A DNA stretch of 33,853 bases, from positions 1 to 33,853 of IMG/VR virus record IMGVR_UViG_3300047469_000410; one strand, written 5' to 3'. A program made the position numbers and the translations under genes. Shown in pieces: positions 14,753-20,414 of the stretch. The stretch comes from a virus. The stretch's first letter is position 1, and each line of letters opens with the position of its first letter. The notes beneath the pieces are model-generated. The model was not told the origin of the DNA. It saw nothing but the letters and a program-made list of their open reading frames with translations, and ran no database searches.

Positions 14753-14781
14753 AATATAGGCACTCCCATATTTACTGTCAA
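14753..14781 (-). promoter_or_regulatory. Leftward early promoter PL
   Basis: The minus strand reads TTGACA (14781-14776), a 17-bp spacer and TATATT (14758-14753): a perfect -35 and a five-of-six -10. RNA would start near 14746 and run into the leftward operon. Repressor-type operators cover both hexamers. Confidence 0.88.
14755..14770. promoter_or_regulatory. Left operator OL2
   Basis: The 16-bp TATAGGCACTCCCATA closely matches the operator at 18581 (TACGGGCGCTCCCATA, differing at three positions) and covers the -10/spacer of PL. Confidence 0.75.
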
Positions 14782-14795
14782 TGGGTATTCCCATA
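14780..14795. promoter_or_regulatory. Left operator OL1
   Basis: AATGGGTATTCCCATA, a near-perfect dyad and the same motif as the operator at 18629 (TATGGGTATTCCCGTA). It overlaps the -35 of PL and begins 25 bp from OL2. Confidence 0.82.
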
Positions 14796-14824
14796 AATTT
14801 TAATTCTCCCTTATTTCTGGTCGC

Positions 14825-14849
14825 AAAAAAGCCCGCGCTTGGCGGGCTT
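14825..14849 (-). terminator. Intrinsic terminator of the superinfection-immunity gene
   Basis: On the minus strand AGCCCGC-CAAGC-GCGGGCT is followed by a T6 run. It closes the repressor-side leftward transcript just before PL. Confidence 0.88.
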
Positions 14850-14868
14850 CAGATGAAGCTCGTGCGAT

Positions 14869-15279
14869 CTACACCGCCTGCTGTTCCAAATCAGAGCCAC
14901 AGTATCGGCACTTCTTGGCGGCGGCCTTGATGGTCTCCGCGCAGAACGGGCATTCCTTGCTCGCAGCAGCGGCAGCAAGATCCTCGGCGTAAGTCGTGGT
15001 CTCGACCGGACGGGCATAGTGGATCGCGGGCTTGTTGAGTGCCCAGATGAAAGCCGCAACCCAGCCGATAAAAGTCCAGCCAGCGAGGAGGTTTAGCGCG
15101 AAGATCGGGGTGGCCCTGGGGTGTTCGCCCACAGCGCAGATTGTCGGGTAGAAGTACAGCGCGATCACGCTAGGAAAAAAAACGATGCTTGCGACCATTG
15201 CAAAGCCGTTGGTGCCGCTCCCGATCAGGTAGCTGACTAGGCAAACAATACCGAGCAGAATCAGGCCTACGATCTTCAT
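14869..15279 (-). CDS. Superinfection-immunity membrane protein with C-terminal zinc ribbon
   Basis: A 136-residue inner-membrane protein. Hydrophobic segments lie at about 3-20, 26-45 and 57-80. The last, PRATPIFALNLLAGWTFIGWVAAFIWAL, is the signature of the phage superinfection-immunity (T4 Imm-like) family, which blocks DNA entry of related phages. The C-terminus carries CPFCAETIKAAAKKCRYCG, a CxxC-CxxC zinc ribbon. GGAGG precedes the ATG. It lies between OL and cI, where lambda keeps rex, so it should be expressed in the lysogen. Confidence 0.92.
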   Translation of the reverse strand: MKIVGLILLGIVCLVSYLIGSGTNGFAMVASIVFFPSVIALYFYPTICAVGEHPRATPIFALNLLAGWTFIGWVAAFIWALNKPAIHYARPVETTTYAEDLAAAAASKECPFCAETIKAAAKKCRYCGSDLEQQAV

Positions 15280-15415
15280 TGGTTCCCTCCATCAATTGAG
15301 CCGAAATTTTACCATTCGTGGCCGTGCGCCACCATCGTCTGCGCCGTCAGTCGTCCCCACTGAACGGCCGCGCTATGGTGGATCTCTACCGGTGCGCACC
15401 CACCAGGTACTCACC

Positions 15416-15579
15416 ATGAACGACGATCGGAAAGCGCAGCCCTGCTCGCTTGGCAAGAATTACTCGAAGAGCCAGAAATTCGGAGGGACGCGGAGCAGCC
15501 GTACCATGAGCTGTGGAAGCTGGCGGACGATTACACGTGTGTCGCGGGATCGAGGCTGATTCTCGGCGAGAACCGGTAG
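15416..15579 (+). pseudogene. Small plus-strand gene broken by a one-base frameshift
   Basis: From the ATG at 15416 (AGG seven bases upstream) the frame reads MNDDRK and then becomes nonsense-like. The next frame from codon six onward reads SAALLAWQELLEEPEIRRDAEQPYHELWKLADDYTCVAGSRLILGENR to a TAG at 15577-15579 but has no start codon of its own. Adding one base in the AAA at about 15431-15433 restores a smooth 54-residue helical protein. So either the gene lost one A, or the sequence has an error. The rest of the 15280-15694 gap shows no gene. Confidence 0.6.
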
Positions 15580-15694
15580 AGGGGGCAACCGCCTGCTAAG
15601 GGCATTCGATTAAAGGGCTGGAAGGGGCGGACGAACGGAAGGGGTGTATGAAAGGCCGATGTCGCGCCGGACTAAGGATTTGGGTATATGAAAG

Positions 15695-16216
15695 CTAAAA
15701 TAACTTAAAGGAAAAATCAGTGTTTGAGTGATCACACAAAACGTCATAAACGAAATGTGTTTTAACGCCAAAGTTTGCTGCGGCATCTGGAATTTGTATT
15801 TTATTTCGTCGTTCGGGTTTGCTTAGTTCGTGGGTGATGATTTCTTGGCCGTAGGCCATCGCTGTAGCGATTAAAAAGGCGTCTGCTATGTCAGCGCGGG
15901 CGAATTCTTTTTTTGCAGGTTCGGTAAAATGGCTATTGGCTGCGGTCCACTTCATTATTTCTTTATATTTAGAGAGTACCCTCGGGTCAGTGTCGTCGGG
16001 CATGAAAAACGTAGAAGGAAGTTGCAGTGCCCATTTCCGTACTGGGTCATCATCTTTGCCCTTTAACAGCTCTTCTTTAACTTTGGACGTCGAACAAACG
16101 ACCCCGCTTGCATGAGCGCGCTCAACCCACGTCCAAAAGTGATTGCAGAATTCAAACCGATAATGAAGATTTTTGGCCTGCAAAAATATATTCGAATCGA
16201 CTAGATATTTATGCAT
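15695..16216 (-). CDS. DUF4411 PIN-like nuclease
   Basis: A 173-residue protein of the DUF4411 family, whose fold is related to PIN ribonucleases. The start is YLVDSNIFLQAKNLHY, with Asp7 as the first acidic ligand. Then come EELLKGKDDDPVRKWA and ADIADAFLIATAMAYGQEIITHE, giving further acidic residues around 128-132 and the conserved last block. PIN proteins usually act as RNases and toxins. It overlaps the end of the ImmA/IrrE gene by 8 bp without a good ribosome site, so the pair is coupled. ImmA/IrrE with DUF4411 is a recurrent gene pair with predicted toxin-antitoxin or defence function. The region is visibly AT-richer than the phage core. Confidence 0.9.
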   Translation of the reverse strand: MHKYLVDSNIFLQAKNLHYRFEFCNHFWTWVERAHASGVVCSTSKVKEELLKGKDDDPVRKWALQLPSTFFMPDDTDPRVLSKYKEIMKWTAANSHFTEPAKKEFARADIADAFLIATAMAYGQEIITHELSKPERRNKIQIPDAAANFGVKTHFVYDVLCDHSNTDFSFKLF

Positions 16217-17339
16217 GGCTGCGAATGTTCTTATTGTAAAGGTTGGTAACTGTGCCTGGGTTTACATTCAGAAGTCTAGCCGCGTCTCGCATTAGGGTGC
16301 TTCCTTCCATGGCGCTTCGAACTAATGCATTAGTTACTTTTTTGCTGTTTCGTACAGGTATGGTAGCGTAAGGGTTGCCCCCGCCCCCAGCGGCTTTGAA
16401 GCTGTTTGCATACAGAGAGCCGTACACCTCTTTGTTTATCTTTCCCAGCTCATATGCTCTGCGGCCGACTACCAGTCTGCTAACGCGAAAATATTTGCTT
16501 GCGCGATCAATAGCCTCTAATCCGCCGCCTTCCCAAACTGATAGGAATTCGGATCTCGGTACCAAGAGCTCTGCTGCCACGCGATTGCAATAGGATTCAA
16601 CATTGCTGTCAGATGTAAAATCTTTTGGGGAGGGGATATCCGAAACACCACTTTCTCCGATCCATATATGAGCGACTTCGTGAGCTAAAGTAAATATCCA
16701 CGCCGCTTCGGCATCCTTTCCATTAATGAACACTGCCGGAGCAAACTGGTTGCAGATGGCAAAGCCTCTGAATTCCGAAACCGATAACGCTCGCTTAGTA
16801 TTGCTTTTAACTATTCCGCTCTTGAATACAAGAATTCCAGCGGATTCGAAGCGCTCAGAAAGCACTCGAAAATATTCTTCTGGATTGGCGCAGCTTCTCT
16901 TCAAATCTTGGGTAATTTCGCAGCGAGCAGCGATTTCTTGCGCAACCATTTCGACGCCGTTCGATGTGTCGTATTTTCCGACAAAATCTAATGGCTCAGC
17001 ACCTACCTCCCGAAGATAGTCAAGATACCAGTCTTGCTTGGCTATCACGTCTTCCAAAACCTCGAAGAAATCCGAGCCTAATGGGTTTGGGCTCGACACT
17101 TGCCGCATATCAGGCAACCGAGGTTTTTCTATTTCGGGAGGACTATCCAATAACAGATAACCAAACGGAGTTCGCGTCGTCGACGCTACTTTCTCTAGCT
17201 GGCGTATCGTCAGCTCACCGGTCAGGAATTTATCTATCCCACGTCCCGAGGCAATCGAGGATGCGAGATCCTCAAGCGTCTTGCCAATCTGGCTTGCAGC
17301 CCAGTCTAGAACAGATGGGGAGATGGTAAGCGTATCCAT
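16209..17339 (-). CDS. ImmA/IrrE-family metallopeptidase with helix-turn-helix
   Basis: A 376-residue regulator-protease. Residues 1-65 form the Xre-like DNA-binding part typical of this family (LDWAASQIGKTLEDLA, then LEKVASTTRTPFGYLLL). The gluzincin motif HEVAH is at 220-224 with a likely third ligand Glu248 in VESYCNRVAAELLVP. The C-terminus adds a second helix-turn-helix (LMRDAARLLNVNPGTVTNLY, about 349-368). Relatives such as ImmA and IrrE cleave repressors in response to stress. Here it probably controls its DUF4411 partner. The ribosome site is poor; an inverted repeat around a TTGACA lies upstream at 17413-17440. Confidence 0.93.
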   Translation of the reverse strand: MDTLTISPSVLDWAASQIGKTLEDLASSIASGRGIDKFLTGELTIRQLEKVASTTRTPFGYLLLDSPPEIEKPRLPDMRQVSSPNPLGSDFFEVLEDVIAKQDWYLDYLREVGAEPLDFVGKYDTSNGVEMVAQEIAARCEITQDLKRSCANPEEYFRVLSERFESAGILVFKSGIVKSNTKRALSVSEFRGFAICNQFAPAVFINGKDAEAAWIFTLAHEVAHIWIGESGVSDIPSPKDFTSDSNVESYCNRVAAELLVPRSEFLSVWEGGGLEAIDRASKYFRVSRLVVGRRAYELGKINKEVYGSLYANSFKAAGGGGNPYATIPVRNSKKVTNALVRSAMEGSTLMRDAARLLNVNPGTVTNLYNKNIRSHA

Positions 17340-17412
17340 AATTTATTTTTCGCACGTCGACCCTGACGATTATGTAGCTCTAAGCTGTTCTTGTCTGCGT
17401 CTAATTGCATCA

Positions 17413-17440
17413 CTATCGTGGTTGTCAAGCTTCACGATAG
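17413..17440 (-). promoter_or_regulatory. Operator-like inverted repeat around a -35 for immA-DUF4411
   Basis: CTATCGTG (17413-17420) and CACGATAG (17433-17440) are perfect 8-bp arms. Between them the minus strand has TTGACA (17428-17423). The -10 at 17-bp spacing (ATTAGA) is poor, so the promoter is tentative, but the dyad placement suggests autoregulation. Confidence 0.42.
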
Positions 17441-17766
17441 ACGAAATACTCGCTTTGACCACCTGCAATCCATGCGTTCAAAGCTTTATTCACGAGCGCT
17501 ATGGATGAACCCGGGCGATACGTGTGGACGGCATCATAGAAAAAAACAGTTGTATCCCAGGTTTCGCCATCGTGGATCAGTGGCAAGAGCAAGTTGATTA
17601 CTCCAAAGCCGTCCTCTCCATCCGCCCCCAAGGCATTGCTAACCGTGGCTCTGAGCTTAGGTGCTTCGGTACGCATGCAGCCGATTACTGCAATTCCGCT
17701 GGTTTTGAGAGCATGAGCAATATCGGAGATGTCGTCCCCACCATCCAAAAAGAAAACTTCCGTCAT
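17425..17766 (-). CDS. Unknown protein of the immunity region
   Basis: A 113-residue soluble protein read in the same direction as cI and lying between cI and the ImmA gene. GGAG lies ten bases before the ATG. The chain alternates strands and helices (TEVFFLDGGDDISDIAHALKTSGIAVIGCMR, then TWDTTVFFYDAVHTYRPGSSIALVNKALNAWIAGG). No family is recognised. Because it is downstream of the repressor it should be made in lysogens, like lambda rex genes; any defence role is inference. Confidence 0.75.
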   Translation of the reverse strand: MTEVFFLDGGDDISDIAHALKTSGIAVIGCMRTEAPKLRATVSNALGADGEDGFGVINLLLPLIHDGETWDTTVFFYDAVHTYRPGSSIALVNKALNAWIAGGQSEYFVYREA

Positions 17767-17837
17767 TTATTATTCACTCCTCGCTGAGAGAGGCTCAGAA
17801 GATGGCCTCATCTCCACCCCATGGAAGCTCAATTCTT

Positions 17838-18569
17838 TCAGCGCGAGTACATCGCCCACCAAAACACATGCCCTAGAATCGATATCTGCTGCTGTTGGAT
17901 CTGCTGGAACGTGTAGTCCTCGTCCGGGTGCTCGTCACGGTTGAAGCTACGCAGGCGAAGACCGGTAGGGATGCGATAGACCTGCTTCACGCGAAGCTGG
18001 CCGTTGTGGTTGATTGCGTACATCTCGCCGTCGACGATATCGCTCAGGGAATTTTTCCCCACGTTCACGCCGACGGTGGCGCCGTCGCGCAGCACAGGCA
18101 CCATGCTGTTGCCACCGACCTTCACGCACTTCGCATTGCTGAACTGAACGCCGTTGTGGCGCAGGTCCTTCTTGTTGAAGCGCAAGCGTGAGTTGGCGCT
18201 TTCCTCAATCGCAAACCTGCCAGATCCGGCCGCCAGTTCGACTTCATGAAGGAAGGGGACGTAGACCTCATCGTCATCGAGTGGGGTTTCGTCATCCCAG
18301 GTTTCGATGGTGCCAAGTTTCACGCTGGGCTGGATGCGTTCAGCCTGATGATCAGGCACACCCTTGAGCATGTCACCGACACCTTCAGCCAGCCACATCG
18401 GGGACACGCCACATACAGAGGCGATCTGAGCTGCGAAGGCGGTAGCCTTCGATTTCCCCCTCTCCAAATCGGAGATCGAGGTTTGCGTGAGTCCGGCGCG
18501 CTCAGCAAGCTCAGTCTGATTGAGCTTGGCGTGGCGGCGGGCGGTTTTGAGGCGGTCTTTGAATTCCAT
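17838..18569 (-). CDS. CI/LexA-type phage repressor with S24 autocleavage domain
   Basis: Maintains lysogeny and is inactivated by RecA-stimulated self-cleavage. An Xre helix-turn-helix occupies about residues 5-60 (NQTELAERAGLTQTSISDLERGKSKA). The cleavage bond is Ala114-Gly115 in ELAAGSG, with Ser155 in GGNSM and Lys195 in LRVKQVY as the catalytic dyad. It is 243 aa, typical. The frame stays open far upstream, but the ATG at 18569 begins the domain and lies one base after the predicted RNA start of PRM, with no ribosome site, so the message is probably leaderless as in lambda. Divergent from the cro-like gene. Confidence 0.96.
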   Translation of the reverse strand: MEFKDRLKTARRHAKLNQTELAERAGLTQTSISDLERGKSKATAFAAQIASVCGVSPMWLAEGVGDMLKGVPDHQAERIQPSVKLGTIETWDDETPLDDDEVYVPFLHEVELAAGSGRFAIEESANSRLRFNKKDLRHNGVQFSNAKCVKVGGNSMVPVLRDGATVGVNVGKNSLSDIVDGEMYAINHNGQLRVKQVYRIPTGLRLRSFNRDEHPDEDYTFQQIQQQQISILGHVFWWAMYSR

Positions 18570-18576
18570 CCGCGAA

Positions 18577-18605
18577 GTATTACGGGCGCTCCCATACCCT
18601 TGCAA
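18577..18605 (-). promoter_or_regulatory. Repressor-maintenance promoter PRM
   Basis: The minus strand has TTGCAA (18605-18600), a 17-bp spacer and TAATAC (18582-18577). The start would be near 18570, one base from the cI ATG. The operator at 18581 lies in its core, while the one at 18605 abuts the -35, suiting repression and activation respectively. Confidence 0.55.
18581..18596. promoter_or_regulatory. Right operator nearest cI (OR3-like)
   Basis: TACGGGCGCTCCCATA; on the minus strand it fits the shared pattern TAYGGGARYRCCSRTW. It lies inside PRM. Confidence 0.75.
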
Positions 18606-18629
18606 ATCGGTATTCCCATAACCTACTAT
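18600..18629 (+). promoter_or_regulatory. Rightward early promoter PR
   Basis: TTGCAA (18600-18605), an 18-bp spacer and TACTAT (18624-18629) lead into the cro-like gene. The -35 hexamer is the same self-complementary TTGCAA used by PRM. Confidence 0.6.
18605..18620. promoter_or_regulatory. Middle right operator (OR2-like)
   Basis: AATCGGTATTCCCATA, starting exactly 24 bp from the operator on each side. It covers the -35/spacer of PR. Confidence 0.78.
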
Positions 18630-18644
18630 ATGGGTATTCCCGTA
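18629..18644. promoter_or_regulatory. Right operator nearest cro (OR1-like)
   Basis: TATGGGTATTCCCGTA, the best dyad of the three, covering the PR -10 end and start point. Confidence 0.8.
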
Positions 18645-18656
18645 TGGAGGGGCATC

Positions 18657-18872
18657 ATGAACGCAATTTACAAGGGCCTCGTTGACTACTTCGGCACCCA
18701 GGAGGCCACCGCCGAAAAGCTCAAGGTTGATCAAAGCACCGTTTCCGGCTGGGTTCGGGGGAAGCACGGCATGTCTCCGGTTATTGCCAAACGAGCGGAG
18801 GCGCTGACCGAAGGTGCTTTCAAAAAAGAAAACCTGTGCCCGTCGTTTCCTTGGGCCGAGATGGCCGCCTAA
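18657..18872 (+). CDS. Cro-like regulator of the YdaS family
   Basis: A 71-residue DNA-binding protein: YKGLVDYFGTQEATAEKLKVDQSTVSGWVRGKHGMSPVIAKRAEAL is the YdaS/Cro-type helix-turn-helix (recognition helix about 26-35). YdaS was once named an antitoxin, but work on E. coli prophage homologues supports a Cro-like role repressing the lysogeny promoter. GGAGG precedes the ATG. It is divergent from cI across three shared operators, and the next gene is YdaT-like, the usual partner. Confidence 0.93.
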   Translation: MNAIYKGLVDYFGTQEATAEKLKVDQSTVSGWVRGKHGMSPVIAKRAEALTEGAFKKENLCPSFPWAEMAA

Positions 18873-18926
18873 GCGACATCCCTGTCCGCCAATCCGTTGA
18901 AGCCAGATTAGAAGAGAGCAGTCCCC

Positions 18927-19541
18927 ATGGAAACGTCCAGTCCAAGACATAGCGCCCAAACCCGCGACCAAGTGCTGGTGGCACATGCAGCAAACCAGAT
19001 CGCCCGAACCAGTTTGAGCCAGGACGATTTCGCCCAGGCGCTGAGTCGTGAGCTGCACCTGTCGATTCCTGAGCGCGCCAAGAAGAAGGAAGTTCCAGAC
19101 TTCAATTCGCCAGAACTGACCGGTGACGTGAGCGAGTTTGTGAAGGCGACCGGTCGCTGGCTGAAGCGTGTGCAGCGCTGGCTTTCCGGGGATCAGGAGA
19201 TGCCGTCTTGGCTGGAGGAGTCCTGGGTGAACGCTCTGGAGCCAGAGTTCCGTGACAACTGCATCAACGAATTGGCCGGGCGCCACGGCTTGATCGGCGC
19301 CCGCCAGATGCAGAGCGACCAATGCGCCAACAAAAGCTTCGGTGCGCTGATCCGCGCACTGGGCGATGTGATCGACACCGGCAGCGAAGTCTTTGACGAC
19401 CAGGTGATGTGCGAAGAGGACCTTCCGCACCTGCCGGCGTTCGCTGAGCAATGCCGTCAGGTCGAGGCTCGGGCGGGGGAGTTAGGACGGAAGGCCGAGA
19501 CCCTGCTTGCGAAACACAAACCGAATTTGAAGCTTGCCTGA
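18927..19541 (+). CDS. YdaT-like early regulator, possible CII analogue
   Basis: A 204-residue protein directly after the YdaS/Cro gene. The central part (TGDVSEFVKATGRWLKRVQRWLSGDQEMPSWLEESWVNALEPEFRDN) has the spacing seen in YdaT proteins, in which an early segment ends with a Trp-containing helix followed by a paired helix. The C-terminus is a long helix (CRQVEARAGELGRKAETLLAKHK) that could oligomerise. Reported YdaT homologues are tetrameric DNA binders in the place of CII. The assignment rests on position and weak similarity; other CII-type families are possible. Confidence 0.6.
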   Translation: METSSPRHSAQTRDQVLVAHAANQIARTSLSQDDFAQALSRELHLSIPERAKKKEVPDFNSPELTGDVSEFVKATGRWLKRVQRWLSGDQEMPSWLEESWVNALEPEFRDNCINELAGRHGLIGARQMQSDQCANKSFGALIRALGDVIDTGSEVFDDQVMCEEDLPHLPAFAEQCRQVEARAGELGRKAETLLAKHKPNLKLA

Positions 19542-19557
19542 ATCGCAGGCACAAAAA

Positions 19558-19578
19558 AGCCGGGATTGCGCCCCGGCT
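19558..19578 (-). terminator. Terminator-like hairpin after the YdaT-like gene
   Basis: AGCCGGG (19558-19564) pairs with CCCGGCT (19572-19578). The U-run is present only for minus-strand RNA (T6 after the stem); the plus-strand side is TAATTCATT. It may block antisense RNA or act weakly in both directions. Confidence 0.5.
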
Positions 19579-19606
19579 AATTCATTAACACTTGATGAGG
19601 CCGATT

Positions 19607-20413
19607 ATGCATAGCCAACCTACTTCAAGCAATACCCCTAACAGTGTCGCGACACGTTTTTCGAATTCTGAAAACGTGTCGCGTACCACGATGTCGTCTC
19701 GCGAGATTGCTAACGTCACCGGCAAGCGGCACGCCAACGTGAAGCGCGACATCGCTGCGATGCTGAAAGAACTGAAATTAGATGTACTCAGTTTTGAGCA
19801 CATCTATCTGGACGGTCAAAACCGGGAGCAGGTCGAATACATGCTCGACCGCGAACACACCGACTGCCTGCTCACCGGCTACAGCGCCCCGATGCGCATG
19901 AAGGTGATTCGCCGTTGGCGGGAGCTGGAGCAGCAGCAGGGCGCCCGCGAGCAGGTTCTGCTCAATGGCACCAAGGTCGTCGGCGAGATCGCCATCATGG
20001 AGTGCTTTACGCGCCTGCTGAAGCCGGCTCCATCCTGCCAGATGGCCATGCTCACGAAGATCGCCCAGAACAACGGTCTTGACCCGAAGTTTCTCCCAGG
20101 CTATGCCGTCGACGCCGCGCCAGATGCTACCGGCGGATCCTCGATGCCCACCAAGTCAGCCACGGCCTTGCTGAAAGACAACGGCATTCGCGTGTCTCCC
20201 GCTGCGTTCAACCGCGCACTGGAAACCAAGGGCTTTCTGAAGCAGCTCCAGCGCAAGAACTCCAAGCAGGAAATGGTTCCGTTCTGGTCGGTGACCGAGA
20301 AGGGCATGACCTACGGCAAGAACCTGACCAACTCCCAATCCCCACGCGAGACGCAGCCTCACTGGTACGTCGATCGCTTCCTCGAACTGGCCAAACTGGT
20401 CGGGAAGGCCTGA
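19607..20413 (+). CDS. Rha-family phage regulatory protein
   Basis: A 268-residue protein with the pRha domain at about 27-108: TMSSREIANVTGKRHANVKRDIAAMLKEL, FEHIYLDGQNREQVEYMLDREHTDCLLTGYSAPMRMKVIRRW. The C-terminal half (SATALLKDNGIRVSPAAFNRALETKGFLKQLQRKN, then FWSVTEKGMTYGKN) resembles the KilA-C/antirepressor type of DNA-binding end. Rha proteins are phage regulators that can interfere with growth in hosts lacking IHF. GAGG six bases before the ATG at 19607 decides this start. Two palindromic TGTCGCG sites spaced 32 bp lie inside its first codons. Confidence 0.93.
   Translation: MHSQPTSSNTPNSVATRFSNSENVSRTTMSSREIANVTGKRHANVKRDIAAMLKELKLDVLSFEHIYLDGQNREQVEYMLDREHTDCLLTGYSAPMRMKVIRRWRELEQQQGAREQVLLNGTKVVGEIAIMECFTRLLKPAPSCQMAMLTKIAQNNGLDPKFLPGYAVDAAPDATGGSSMPTKSATALLKDNGIRVSPAAFNRALETKGFLKQLQRKNSKQEMVPFWSVTEKGMTYGKNLTNSQSPRETQPHWYVDRFLELAKLVGKA
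19644..19687. promoter_or_regulatory. Paired GTGTCGCGACAC sites, 32-bp spacing
   Basis: GTGTCGCGACAC (19644-19655, perfect 12-bp palindrome) and GTGTCGCGTAC (from 19676) have dyad centres 32 bp apart. The inner halves also make a perfect 12-bp inverted repeat (GCGACACGTTTT with AAAACGTGTCGC). The same pair with the same spacing recurs at 26265-26306. Probably a cooperative protein-binding site. Confidence 0.55.
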
Positions 20414-20414
20414 T

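Noticed and set aside
18570-19451. Long N-terminal extension of the repressor frame
   Set aside because: It runs through the operators and antisense to the cro-like and YdaT-like genes; the repressor domain begins at the ATG at 18569.
18650-19600. A nutR-type boxA for the rightward operon
   Set aside because: I found no CGCTCTTTA-like sequence near the start of the cro or YdaT-like genes, so antitermination of this arm is not supported by sequence.
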